A stretch of DNA of 48,870 nt from an uncultured Chthonomonadaceae bacterium (lineage in GTDB: Bacteria > Armatimonadota > Fimbriimonadia > Fimbriimonadales > Fimbriimonadaceae), in contig CAMLDW010000015.1 in the NCBI GenBank assembly GCA_946479035.1, forward strand, positions 1 to 48,870, in the 5' to 3' direction. Of the stretch, positions 28,015-36,341 are shown piece after piece (within the stretch, counting starts at the first letter, position 1; every line of letters starts with the position of its first letter). Under the pieces are notes generated by a model that searched no databases, was not told the DNA's origin, and saw only the letters and a list, made by a program, of their open reading frames with translations. A program made the position numbers and the translations under genes.

Positions 28015-28755
28015 TTAGAAGTGGAGCTGGACGCCTGCATAAGAGGTCCAGAGGAAACGGTCGCTCCCGTTCGCAGCCAGGGTGCGGCCAAAGGCGATGA
28101 TGAGCGTGGAGGACTCGTCGAAGTCGTGCCGAAGGCCGAGCTGTCCGATCCAGTTCGCCTCTCCGGTCGATAAGACTCCCTCGCCGTGGATCTCGGCCAG
28201 TAGCTCTATCGAAGGCAGCTTTCTGCCGACTGCTACTCCGCCGATCCAGCCGGTGGGTGCGCTCGCTTGGAACACGAGTCCGCTGTCGGCGTTCACGGAG
28301 ACATCGTTGAAGTCCCACTGCACTTGCAAGGGCATGAGGAGGCTCGTGCCGCCCTCTGAGAGACCGAGGCGGACCGATCGCGGCGCCAGGCTGAAGCCGA
28401 TTTGCGGATAGGTCGAGACGGCCGGGCGCGAGCCTTTGGATTCGATGAACCGCCATTTGAGGCCGGTGGAGCCTCCGGCGTCGCCGCTTAGCGTGCGTCC
28501 GCCCTCTGTCACGAAGAGCCAGGGGACCTCGATCTTGAAGTGCGCGCGATCACTGATTCCGTGGCTGGCGTCGTAGTGCAGCAGCTCGTTTTCCGACCTA
28601 CCGTGAAGCGTGTGATTGACCCATGCGATATTTAGCTCCCATGTTCCCTTCTCGACGGTGGCGGGGTCGTCGGTCATCAGGGGCGGGCCGCCCTGTGCGA
28701 GAGCGGACGCGGCGACCCATGTAATAGCGGCGACGAGCACCCATCTGGCGGGCAT
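28015..28755 (-). CDS. Exported, outer-membrane-barrel-like protein
   Basis: A protein of 246 residues. ATG 28755 gives a clear signal peptide (MPARWVLVAAITWVAASALAQ). The mature part begins GGPPLMTDDPATVEKGTWELN, a start seen in putative outer-membrane transporter or phenol-degradation MetA-like barrel proteins, followed by alternating hydrophobic strands and a terminal aromatic residue (GVQLHF), the usual outer-membrane assembly signal. The substrate is unknown. The long open frame upstream of 28755 has no protein-like features. Confidence 0.78.
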   Translation of the reverse strand: MPARWVLVAAITWVAASALAQGGPPLMTDDPATVEKGTWELNIAWVNHTLHGRSENELLHYDASHGISDRAHFKIEVPWLFVTEGGRTLSGDAGGSTGLKWRFIESKGSRPAVSTYPQIGFSLAPRSVRLGLSEGGTSLLMPLQVQWDFNDVSVNADSGLVFQASAPTGWIGGVAVGRKLPSIELLAEIHGEGVLSTGEANWIGQLGLRHDFDESSTLIIAFGRTLAANGSDRFLWTSYAGVQLHF

Positions 28756-28815
28756 GGCTCGGATGTTTACCACGCTCGAGCGGCTTGGTGCCGCGTCGGC
28801 ACCATAGAAGGAGCC

Positions 28816-28911
28816 ATGGCACGTCGCTACGCAACCTCCGCCTTGACCATGCTCGGCCTTGCACCGTATGCGGCGGTGCTCGTGCGGGCCACTCAGGCGA
28901 CGATGGCGTGA
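28816..28911 (+). CDS. Possible 31-residue peptide
   Basis: ATG 28816 has a strong AGGAG 2 nt upstream and follows a 7-bp hairpin (about 28784-28802). The product MARRYATSALTMLGLAPYAA... is basic at the start and mildly hydrophobic, so it could sit in the membrane. A 6-bp hairpin (28903-28918) overlaps the stop. Nothing else supports it. Confidence 0.3.
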   Translation: MARRYATSALTMLGLAPYAAVLVRATQATMA

Positions 28912-29144
28912 GCGCCATTCGGCGGCAGTACGGCCAGGCACGTTCGAGAGGCATTTCATCGAGCCTCTGGATCGCTGCCCTGAAGTTCTGCTTCGACGGG
29001 CGCTCCATCGCCCCATCATTCGGCTTAGCATTGCCATTGGCGCGTGCTCGAGGCTGTCGGACCTTGGCGAAACGGCGGAACTCTCCAAACGTCCGACCCT
29101 CACGGATTGGCACTCGGTACCGCGTGCGATCGTGAGGGAACTCG
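28912..29144. other. Intergenic stretch with no recognised feature
   Basis: About 230 bases before the VWA gene. Open frames on both strands look like arginine-rich shadow reading. I see no tRNA, repeat or clear promoter. The last 20 bases hold the GAGGG ribosome site of the VWA gene. Confidence 0.5.
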
Positions 29145-31076
29145 ATGGCTTTAACGGCTCGGAACGTACACTTAGCGACATTCGCACTTTTGTTGCCTTG
29201 TTTGGGACTAGCTCAAGACGGAGTCTCGACGTTTTCAGCGGCGCGCGCCCGATACCTTGGAAACCTGGGTGTGATACCATCCTCGCGCGCGATCGCAGTC
29301 GAAGACTTTGTGAACTACCACCGTCACGAGATTGGTCGGCCGAAGGCTGGGGAGGCAGTTGGGCTCGACTTGCGGTGGGAGAGCGCGGTGGCGGTGGATG
29401 GGCAAGATGTGGTGCTGCAGGTGGGCCTGAGCACGGCGCTACTCAACGACAAGCACGACATGAAGCCATTGAACCTCTCGCTGGTGATCGACAAGAGCGG
29501 ATCAATGGGCGACTCCGACAAGATGTCTCGCGTGAAGGATGCGCTGATGGCCTTGGTCGCGCAGCTGCGAGAGACGGACGTGCTCTCGATCGTCGTTTTC
29601 GATGACAATGCGCGTGTGCTGGTGGCTGCGACGCGCCTGACTCGCAAAGACTTGGTTCGACGCGCGATCAGTGAAATCGTTCCTGGGGGTTCGACGAACA
29701 TCAGCGACGGGCTACGGCTGGGGTATGAGGAGGCGAAGAAGAGCTTTAGGAAAGACGCGACGAACCGCGTGGTGCTGCTGACCGACGGGATCGCCAACAG
29801 GGGAGAGACCGAGCCGGATGCGATCGCGCGCGGGTCGTTAAAGTACAACGACGAGGGAATCGACCTCTCGACGATCGGGGTTGGGCGAGATCTAAATCAG
29901 GACTTGCTGAGAACTCTCGCAAAGAGCGGCCGAGGGCTGTTCCATTTCGTCGCGGACGCACAAGACATCGGCAAGGTGTTTGCAAGCGAGGTACAGAGCT
30001 TGTTATCGCCGACCGCAGTCGACCCTAACCTGCGGATCGAGTTCGGGCCGGGCCTGAAGCTCGAGCAGGTTTACGGCTACGACCCCGAGGTGAGCGATAA
30101 CCACGTAGGGATCAGGCTCGATAACATGAACAGCGGGATGACGGAGGTCGTGCTGATGCGATTCCGGGCGTCGGCCGAGACCGGATCGAAGATCGCGGTT
30201 CGGGTGAAGCTGACTTACTACGACCTGGGACGGAAGAAGACCGTTACGAAGGTCGAGGAGGCGACGTTGACCGTTACAGGGAGCAGGGGCAGTGACACGT
30301 TCGAAGACTCCTCCGTGGCCAAGAACGCCACGATCGCCCAGTTGGCTCAGTCGATCAAGGACATGGCCGAGTCGGTCGAAGCGGGGCACAACCAGGAGGC
30401 GGAGCGTTTGATCAGCGCAGCGGTCTCCAGTGCACAAGAGCGCTATCCGAGCATGGAGGACCCGGACGTCCTACGGACCTTCTCAATGGCGCGGAAGTAC
30501 CAGGACGCGCTTCGGCGAGAGAACGGCACTCAAGGCATCGTGGGTGAGCGGCCGTTGAACCTGATTCCGAACGGTGACTTCTCCCTAGGGAACACTGGGT
30601 TCGCGTCCGGACTTCCATACATCGCACCGTCCCCAAACTGCCTGTGGGGCTGCTATTACACGGTGGCACCGAGATTCAACGAGATGCCGCTGCACACGTT
30701 GATCCCGAACGGTGAGTACGCGGCGCCGATGCGGCCGAACGGCAACGAGCAAGTGTTCTATGCAAACGCCGGCGGGACCGAAGAAATCGCGCTGTGGACG
30801 TCCGAGGTGAAGTGCAAGCCGAACACGACCTACAGGATCAGCTTCCAGAGCATCAGTCTGACTCCTGGGCGCGAGTGGATCCCCATGTACGAGATACGGG
30901 TGAACGGCGAGCGCAGCCAGTCCCAGCCCGGGGGATACGGATCGTATTCTGAAGTCAGCTTCGTCTGGCGCTCGAAGGAGGCGCGGAGGGCGAGTGTGAG
31001 CATCGTCAGGACACCGATGGCAAACTTGGGAAGGCTGGTCGCGATAGCCAACATCGAGATGGTCGAGGGCGGGTAG
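29145..31076 (+). CDS. Exported von Willebrand factor A domain protein
   Basis: A protein of 643 residues. A signal peptide (to about residue 24, LLLPCLGLAQ) is followed by a short N-terminal segment like that of YfbK-type proteins (SRAIAVEDFVNYHRHEI). The VWA domain (about 110-280) has an intact metal-ion site: DKSGSMG, GGSTNISDGL and LLTDGIAN. A beta-rich region (about 290-400) follows. The C-terminal 170 residues, starting at NLIPNGDFSLGNTGF, look like a galactose-binding/CBM4-type beta sandwich, so it may bind a surface glycan or protein. GAGGG lies 7 nt before ATG 29145. The cytochrome gene 40 bases downstream has its own promoter. Confidence 0.87.
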   Translation: MALTARNVHLATFALLLPCLGLAQDGVSTFSAARARYLGNLGVIPSSRAIAVEDFVNYHRHEIGRPKAGEAVGLDLRWESAVAVDGQDVVLQVGLSTALLNDKHDMKPLNLSLVIDKSGSMGDSDKMSRVKDALMALVAQLRETDVLSIVVFDDNARVLVAATRLTRKDLVRRAISEIVPGGSTNISDGLRLGYEEAKKSFRKDATNRVVLLTDGIANRGETEPDAIARGSLKYNDEGIDLSTIGVGRDLNQDLLRTLAKSGRGLFHFVADAQDIGKVFASEVQSLLSPTAVDPNLRIEFGPGLKLEQVYGYDPEVSDNHVGIRLDNMNSGMTEVVLMRFRASAETGSKIAVRVKLTYYDLGRKKTVTKVEEATLTVTGSRGSDTFEDSSVAKNATIAQLAQSIKDMAESVEAGHNQEAERLISAAVSSAQERYPSMEDPDVLRTFSMARKYQDALRRENGTQGIVGERPLNLIPNGDFSLGNTGFASGLPYIAPSPNCLWGCYYTVAPRFNEMPLHTLIPNGEYAAPMRPNGNEQVFYANAGGTEEIALWTSEVKCKPNTTYRISFQSISLTPGREWIPMYEIRVNGERSQSQPGGYGSYSEVSFVWRSKEARRASVSIVRTPMANLGRLVAIANIEMVEGG

Positions 31077-31103
31077 CGTTGTCAATCGGTGGCTTGCGGA
31101 CTC

Positions 31104-31109
31104 TATAAT
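31104..31109 (+). promoter_or_regulatory. -10 box of the cytochrome gene, leaderless type
   Basis: Perfect TATAAT, 6 nt before ATG 31116, with TTGTCA at 31079-31084 (19-nt spacer) as a possible -35. No ribosome site. Confidence 0.65.
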
Positions 31110-31115
31110 CGCCCT

Positions 31116-32141
31116 ATGGATCGCCCTATCGTTTCGACCGCCCTGGTGCTCTTTAGTGTAGCGCCGTTTGCACTCCTGCTCGCCAACCAAGACCCGCCGC
31201 GGTGCGAAGAGGTCTACAAGAACATCACCGTGTTCAAGGGCGTACCGGCGAGCGACCTGATCCCGTCGATGGAGTTCATGTGCGCCTCGCTACAGTGGAA
31301 GTGCAGCAACTGCCACAACACGAGCGACTACAGCGCGGAGACCCAGGCGAAGGAGACGGCGCGAGAGATGGTGCTGATCCAGCGCGACATCAACGCGCGG
31401 TTTTTCAACAACCGGAACACGGTCACATGCATGACTTGCCACAGGAGCGACGAGAGCCCGGTGAACATCCCGACGCCAGACGGGCTCAAGGTCCGTCACG
31501 CTCGGGCCACGGGCGCGCCGAAGCCGGACGAGCTCTTTGCCAAGCACATCGCGGCGGCCGGGCAAGCTCCGACCATGCTCGTGCGCACCGGCACTCTGAC
31601 CGCGCCCAACGACGCGACGGGCAAAGTCGAGACGGAGGCGGTGGAGCTCGACCAGGCCCCGGGCGGAAAGTTCAGGATCGCGGCAAAGTCGAGGACGATC
31701 GTTTCCGACGGGGTACAAGCCACGTACGGGGGCCAGTTGCTCGACGGCGATCCCGCTGCGACGTTCCAGCGCATCGGCCGCGCATGGCTTGGCGAAGGCG
31801 CCTTTGCTGGGCTTGACGGACCGTTCGTGAGCGGCAAGGAGAAGCTGGGCGAGAAGGACGTCATCGTCGTGCGCGCGGACCGCGCATCGAGCGGGTCGAC
31901 CGAGGAGCTCTACTTCGACACGAAGAGCGGGCTGCTGTTACGGTCGGCGGACTTCAAGCGCAGTTCGCTCGGGACGTTTGCGACGATGATCGACTACGAC
32001 AGGTTCAAGTCGGTCGGCGGATCGAAGTTACCGATGAAGGTCACCGTCACGTTCGCAAGCGGCGAGACGTGGGTGATGGAGTTCAAATCGTCGAAGAGTC
32101 TCGCGACGGCGGACGGCAGCCTTTTCAAGGTGGGCCAGTAG
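31116..32141 (+). CDS. Reaction-centre-type cytochrome c family protein
   Basis: A protein of 341 residues with a signal peptide (MDRPIVSTALVLFSVAPFALLLA). Two c-haem motifs, CSNCH (about residue 66) and CMTCH (about residue 107), lie in a domain like the photosynthetic reaction centre cytochrome c subunit family (VYKNITVFKGVPASDLIPSMEFM, then CASLQWKCSNCH). Such proteins are common in non-photosynthetic bacteria. The canonical subunit has four haems; only two are seen here. The C-terminal 200 residues are a beta-rich domain resembling outer-membrane lipoprotein-sorting folds (GKFRIAAKS, ELYFDTKSGLLLR). It probably carries electrons outside the inner membrane. The start is supported by TATAAT 6 nt upstream. 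Confidence 0.82.
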   Translation: MDRPIVSTALVLFSVAPFALLLANQDPPRCEEVYKNITVFKGVPASDLIPSMEFMCASLQWKCSNCHNTSDYSAETQAKETAREMVLIQRDINARFFNNRNTVTCMTCHRSDESPVNIPTPDGLKVRHARATGAPKPDELFAKHIAAAGQAPTMLVRTGTLTAPNDATGKVETEAVELDQAPGGKFRIAAKSRTIVSDGVQATYGGQLLDGDPAATFQRIGRAWLGEGAFAGLDGPFVSGKEKLGEKDVIVVRADRASSGSTEELYFDTKSGLLLRSADFKRSSLGTFATMIDYDRFKSVGGSKLPMKVTVTFASGETWVMEFKSSKSLATADGSLFKVGQ

Positions 32142-32146
32142 GGCGG

Positions 32147-32497
32147 CTAGAACGGTGCCTTGTGGAGGTCCGCGCCGCACCAGGAGCACTTTGGCGACTT
32201 GTGCGAGAGCAGGGTGCGACCGCAGTTCGGGCACTTTTCGCCGGCCATGAGCACGCGCCCGTCCTCTTTGCCGTCGAGGAGGTCCACTTTGCGGATAGCC
32301 TCGACGATCTCGTCGTCCGTGAAGCCGTTTTTGACCTTGATCAGCTCCCAGAGCCCGGCGCAGGCCAGTTCTAGGCTGTCGATGCGGCGGTTGAGGTCAC
32401 GTGAGACCTGCTCGGTGGCAAGGTTGACGTCCATTGCATTGACGCCGGCGGTGTAGATCGGGCGCGAGCCTGCGAAGAGGAATCCGAGTCCGTACAT
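32147..32497 (-). CDS. Small zinc-ribbon protein
   Basis: A protein of 116 residues. A helical N-terminal half (TEQVSRDLNRRIDSLELACAGLWELI) is followed by a C-terminal zinc ribbon with CPNC and CSWC pairs. It may bind nucleic acid or protein; nothing more specific can be said. The start at ATG 32497 is supported by CATAAT 6 nt upstream, which overlaps the stop codon region of the HD-GYP gene. It is convergent with the cytochrome gene. Confidence 0.7.
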   Translation of the reverse strand: MYGLGFLFAGSRPIYTAGVNAMDVNLATEQVSRDLNRRIDSLELACAGLWELIKVKNGFTDDEIVEAIRKVDLLDGKEDGRVLMAGEKCPNCGRTLLSHKSPKCSWCGADLHKAPF

Positions 32498-32503
32498 GGC
32501 CGT

Positions 32504-32509
32504 ATTATG
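32504..32509 (-). promoter_or_regulatory. -10 box of the zinc-ribbon gene, leaderless type
   Basis: Minus-strand CATAAT, 6 nt before ATG 32497, overlapping the stop of the upstream HD-GYP gene. Confidence 0.45.
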
Positions 32510-33614
32510 CGGCTTTCGGGCCTTGCTGCAATTGAGAGTCGGCGTGGTTCGTGATGACCTCGATTGCCTGCTCGCGCCTCTTCATCAATGCTGCGACGAT
32601 GCTGGGGTCAAAGTGGGAACCGCTCTCCTCTTCGATGATGTCGAGGGCTAGCTCGGGAGGAAGCAGGTCCTTGTAGGGGCGCACCGAACAGAGCGCGTCG
32701 AACACATCGGCGACAGCGACGATTCGGCCGGTCATGGGGATGTCCCCGCCGCGCAGACCATTCGGGTATCCGGAGCCGTCCCACCGTTCGTGGTGCGAGA
32801 AGGCGATCGTGGCAGAAAGCTCGAGGAGCCTGTTGTGTCCGCCTTTTTCTGCCGCGATCAGTCCAAAGGTCGTCTTGAGGTCGCACTGGAGCGCGTCGGC
32901 GCCGATCTTGCAGTGCTCCTTCATCGCCGCGTACTCGTCTGGCGTGAGCTTTCCAGGCTTGAGGAGGATGGAGTCGGAGATGCCAAGCTTTCCTATGTCG
33001 TGCAGCATGCTGGCCAGGAAGAGCTCTTCTTGGAACACTTGGTCAAACCCGATTTCAGCGGCAAGCAGCTTTGAAAGCAGGCCGACGCGAAAGATGTGGT
33101 AGCCGGTCGTTGCGTCGCGCAACTCGGCCGCCATGGCGAGGCGGAAGATGACTTCGCGCCTCGAGTCCTCGAGCTCGGAGGTTCGCTCGGAGACCCTCTG
33201 CTCCAGGACCTCGTTCTGTCTGCGCACTTCGTCTTGGAACGCTTTGAGCGTGAGTGCGTTTCTGAGCCTTGCTGTGAGCTCGGCAAAGTCGCAAGGCTTG
33301 TTGAGAAAGTCGGTCGCGCCTGCGTCGAGGCACTCCATGCGCTTCTTCATTTCGCTGTTGCCCGTCAGCAGGATGAAGGGAAGGAACTGCGACGACGTGT
33401 TCTCGCGCACGTAGCGCAACAGGTCGACGCCGTTTTTCCCCGGCATGTTGAGGTCGCTGACGATCGCGTCCGGCAGATCAGCGAGGACCATCTCCCAAGC
33501 TTCGTCTGCACCTGTGGCGAAGCGGCACTGCCACTCGTCGGACAGCTTGCGGAGCATTCGCTTGAACGCGTCCAGGATGCGCGCGTCGTCGTCGACGAAG
33601 ATGATTTTTTTCAC
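32505..33614 (-). CDS. Response regulator with HD-GYP c-di-GMP phosphodiesterase
   Basis: A protein of 369 residues from GTG 33614, overlapping the kinase stop as GTGA. The receiver domain (about 1-120) has the acidic triplet FVDDD at 7-10, phosphoacceptor Asp54 (IVSDLNMPG), LLTGNS and NKPCDF. A coiled linker (QNEVLEQRVSERTSELEDS) leads to a full HD-GYP domain: ASMLHDIGKLGISD, LKPGKLTPDEY, HHERWDGSGYPNGL, and VADVFDALCSVRPY. It should degrade cyclic di-GMP when phosphorylated by the neighbouring kinase, as in RpfG. It is the third gene of the RedB-like, kinase, regulator operon. Confidence 0.94.
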   Translation of the reverse strand: MKKIIFVDDDARILDAFKRMLRKLSDEWQCRFATGADEAWEMVLADLPDAIVSDLNMPGKNGVDLLRYVRENTSSQFLPFILLTGNSEMKKRMECLDAGATDFLNKPCDFAELTARLRNALTLKAFQDEVRRQNEVLEQRVSERTSELEDSRREVIFRLAMAAELRDATTGYHIFRVGLLSKLLAAEIGFDQVFQEELFLASMLHDIGKLGISDSILLKPGKLTPDEYAAMKEHCKIGADALQCDLKTTFGLIAAEKGGHNRLLELSATIAFSHHERWDGSGYPNGLRGGDIPMTGRIVAVADVFDALCSVRPYKDLLPPELALDIIEEESGSHFDPSIVAALMKRREQAIEVITNHADSQLQQGPKAA

Positions 33615-35485
33615 GCCGACTTCTGGACCTCTTCTTGTTTGGGTGCGCCGATGGGCAGCTTGAGCGTAAAGGTGGTGCCAGCGCCCTCGCGCGACCTGAC
33701 AACGACCTCGCCCCGGTGGCGCTCGACGACCGACCGCGTGATGGCAAGGCCCTGGCCAGTGCCGACGCCCACGCCCTTGGTGGTGAAGAACGGGTCGAAG
33801 ATGCGATCCAGCACGGGGGAGGGTATCCCGCACCCGTTGTCGGTGACGGTAACGACGATTTTTTCACCGGAGAGCCTTGTCGAGACCAGGATCTGCCCTT
33901 TTTCAGTGCCATTGAAGCGGCTCTGGATCGCTTGCGCTGCGTTGACTACGAGGTTGAGCACGACTTGGCTGAGTTCCCCGGTGTGCCCTTGCACCATGGG
34001 CAGGTCGGGCTCGAGGTCCAAGTGGAGGTCGGCGACGTACTTCCACTCGTTGCGCGCGACCTTGACGGTGCTGTCGATCACGCGGTTGACGTCGACCTCC
34101 GTGTACGACCCGACGCCGGGATGTGCGAAGACCTTCATGGCGGTGATGATCGATCCCACGCGCTCTACGCCTTCCAGCGCCTGATTGAGCGCGGGTGGGA
34201 TCTGCTCCATCACGAAAGTGAGGTCCGTCTGGGCCTCGAGCCTGGCGATCTCTTCGGCCTGCTCTGGCGTCGGCCCGCCAGACTTGACCGCGGTGCGATA
34301 GGCTTCGATGACGTGCGCGACGCCGGCGAAGCTCTCTTCGATAAAGCGCACGTTGTCGCCGATGTACTGGTTGGGGGTGTTGATCTCGTGCGCCACGCCG
34401 GTCGCAAGCTCACCCAAGCTCTGCATCTTGCTCGAGTGCGCTAGGTTCTCATGGAGCCTCTTGCGTTCGGAGATGTCGCGGACGAAGGCAGTAAAGACGG
34501 GCGCGCCGTTGACGTGCACGCAGAACATGGCGACTTCGACGGGCACGAGTTCGCCCTTCTCCGAGACTGCGGAGAGCTCGACGCTCTTGTTGATAAGCTT
34601 GCCTGCTCCGGTCTGAGTGAACTCTCGGATTCCGTCTTCGACGACGTGCGCCGGATCGCCGGGCGCGAATAGGTTCGCCATGCTCGTGCCGACGACCGAG
34701 ACCCTATCGACGCAGAGGATGCGGGCTGCGGCGGGGTTGATCTCGATGACGTTGCCGTCTTGGTCTGCCGAGACTATGCCGTCGAGCGCGTTCTCGAACA
34801 CGGCGGACTTTTGCAGCTCCGTCTGCATGAGTTCGCGGGTGCGCAAGGAGACTGCGGCTTCGATCCTCTCGTTCGTCGTCTCTAGGGTCGCCTGTCGCTC
34901 CGCTAGGAGGTGCATCTCCTTGATTCCTCGCAGGCAGGCAGCGATGAGGATGATGTCTTCGAACACTACCCATGCCGCGTGCTCCAAGAAGCGCCACTCT
35001 GCGCCTGCGACCACGCCATAGACGGACTCGGGAAGGTAGATGCCTCGCACGATGTGGTCTCCGGCGACAACGACAGTCGCAGGAATGAGGATCCTCCAGT
35101 CTCGGTAGAAGGAGAGGAACGCCAAGGTGCCAAAGACGTGGAAGTGGGTCTCGATCCGCCCGCCAGAGATGTGGATGAGAAGTGCCGACATCAGCATCTG
35201 GCAGACTGCGACTGTCACTCTGGTACGGAATTGGCCGGGCCAAGCGAGGGTCACGAACACGACAGGACCTGCAATGAGCGCTCCGAGCACGAGGGCGACG
35301 ATCACGTGGGGGTGGATGAACGACGCTGATCCGACGTAGGTCTTGGGGCCGAGAATGATCGCGGCGAGGACGGCGCCGACGAACTCGATGATTGTAAGCC
35401 AGAGGAACTGGCGGTCGGTGGCCCTTTGGATCCGATCGAGGTGAGCGTCCTCGAGCTCCTTCGTCCTCTGCTGCAGTGCCGTCAT
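33611..35485 (-). CDS. Membrane sensor histidine kinase with PAS domain
   Basis: A protein of 624 residues. Start ATG 35485 overlaps the previous stop as ATGA and has GGAGG 10 nt upstream; ATG 35509 lacks this. The N-terminal about 210 residues hold six or so membrane helices with a striking RIETHFHVFGTLAFLSFYRDW segment carrying HxH. A coiled coil, a PAS domain (about 240-355, ENALDGIVSADQDGNVIEIN), the HisKA H-box (GVAHEINTPNQYIG) and the ATPase domain (VVLNLVVNAAQAI, TDNGCGIPS, FDPFFTTKGVGVGTGQGL) follow. It should phosphorylate the overlapping HD-GYP regulator. The signal is unknown; the His-rich membrane domain might bind metal or haem. Confidence 0.93.
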   Translation of the reverse strand: MTALQQRTKELEDAHLDRIQRATDRQFLWLTIIEFVGAVLAAIILGPKTYVGSASFIHPHVIVALVLGALIAGPVVFVTLAWPGQFRTRVTVAVCQMLMSALLIHISGGRIETHFHVFGTLAFLSFYRDWRILIPATVVVAGDHIVRGIYLPESVYGVVAGAEWRFLEHAAWVVFEDIILIAACLRGIKEMHLLAERQATLETTNERIEAAVSLRTRELMQTELQKSAVFENALDGIVSADQDGNVIEINPAAARILCVDRVSVVGTSMANLFAPGDPAHVVEDGIREFTQTGAGKLINKSVELSAVSEKGELVPVEVAMFCVHVNGAPVFTAFVRDISERKRLHENLAHSSKMQSLGELATGVAHEINTPNQYIGDNVRFIEESFAGVAHVIEAYRTAVKSGGPTPEQAEEIARLEAQTDLTFVMEQIPPALNQALEGVERVGSIITAMKVFAHPGVGSYTEVDVNRVIDSTVKVARNEWKYVADLHLDLEPDLPMVQGHTGELSQVVLNLVVNAAQAIQSRFNGTEKGQILVSTRLSGEKIVVTVTDNGCGIPSPVLDRIFDPFFTTKGVGVGTGQGLAITRSVVERHRGEVVVRSREGAGTTFTLKLPIGAPKQEEVQKSA

Positions 35486-36039
35486 GACCTTGCGTCCTCC
35501 AAGGGACATCCGAACACCGAGGAGCCAGTTGCAACGGGCTCGTGGTGTAGGACGCCCTCGACGATTTCAAGGGCAAACCGCGGGTTGTCCACGGCGCGCC
35601 CTGGCGTCAGTCCGCCCGAGTAGGCGAGCTTGCCGCTCTTTTCAAAGATGTAAGTCTGGCCGGAAGTGTGGGCCCCGAACCTCTCGACTGCAGCCTTCGG
35701 AGTGATCCATTCGACCTTTGCTCCCGGAATAGTCGCGGCGAGCTTCTCGTTCTCAGAGTCGCTGGTCGTGCGGTCTCCGGCGATACAGACCTCGCAAGCA
35801 AAGGTGTCCTTGTAGCGCACCATCACTTCTCTCAGCGCGCGGAGGCTCGACACAGAGCACGGGCACTTCGGATGGATCACCATCACAAGGGTCCAGTCGT
35901 GAGCTTTGGACACGGAGACGTTCGGTGTGCGCGAAGACCCCCGGCCAGGCGTCGAGTCGTAACGCATCGCGTAGATCATTCCGGAGCCAAGAAGCACCGC
36001 CCAGACAGCTATGCAAACCACGAGCCCGATCTTGCCCAT
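35482..36039 (-). CDS. RedB-like thioredoxin-fold membrane protein
   Basis: A protein of 185 residues from ATG 36039, with AGGAG 7 nt upstream. One N-terminal membrane helix (IGLVVCIAVWAVLLGSGMIY) is followed by a domain that begins LVMVIHPKCPCSVSSLRAL. The CPC motif and surroundings resemble RedB-type proteins, which have a thioredoxin-like fold. A second Cys (FACEVCIAG) lies further on. It may be a periplasmic redox sensor or thiol protein acting with the kinase it overlaps. It is first in the operon, after a structured leader. Confidence 0.72.
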   Translation of the reverse strand: MGKIGLVVCIAVWAVLLGSGMIYAMRYDSTPGRGSSRTPNVSVSKAHDWTLVMVIHPKCPCSVSSLRALREVMVRYKDTFACEVCIAGDRTTSDSENEKLAATIPGAKVEWITPKAAVERFGAHTSGQTYIFEKSGKLAYSGGLTPGRAVDNPRFALEIVEGVLHHEPVATGSSVFGCPLEDARS

Positions 36040-36341
36040 CCGACTGCTCCTAATCGGCGGTAAAGCCGCCGAGGTGACCCTTATCAGTCGGAGCCTGTGG
36101 AAGCCGCGCTCAGGCTCGAAGCCCGCTGATCGGCTTTGTTTGGGCTTAAACCAGCAATTCACACAGAGTCAGGCAGCGGGCCGGAGCCGCAGGCCGCTCC
36201 CGGTGGATGAACCACCGGGCCACTGCGATCGAGAGGTCTAGAGCTCGACGACGCTTTGGGGCTGCTCAAAGAGGCGGCAAACATGCCTAGTGGCGTCCTT
36301 TCAAGGCTGCCAGAACGTCCTTTGGCGATAGGAGCTCTACC
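36040..36341. other. Divergent intergenic region with hairpins
   Basis: About 300 bases between the RedB-like gene and the membrane protein at 36342. On the minus strand, a 7-bp hairpin (36054-36072) lies 2 nt before the AGGAG of the RedB-like gene, and another 7-bp stem (36091-36097 with 36111-36117) is enclosed by atcag/ctgat. A further 8-bp stem lies at 36199-36219. A GCCACTG near 36210 recalls a cobalamin riboswitch, but the rest of that aptamer is absent. TAGGAG 8 nt before ATG 36342 serves the plus-strand gene. I see no gene here. Confidence 0.45.

Noticed and set aside
28756..29280. Long minus-strand extension of the outer-membrane-like protein
   Set aside because: The extra residues are Arg/Ser-rich shadow sequence, while a clean signal peptide starts at ATG 28755.
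36088..36130. tRNA-like TTCGA-type segment near 36115
   Set aside because: No acceptor stem, anticodon arm or D-arm can be laid out around it; it is part of a simple hairpin.
36199..36219. Possible cobalamin riboswitch (GCCACTG near 36210)
   Set aside because: Only this heptamer matches. The conserved B12 box and the GGTGAAA-type segments are absent and no B12 genes are nearby.
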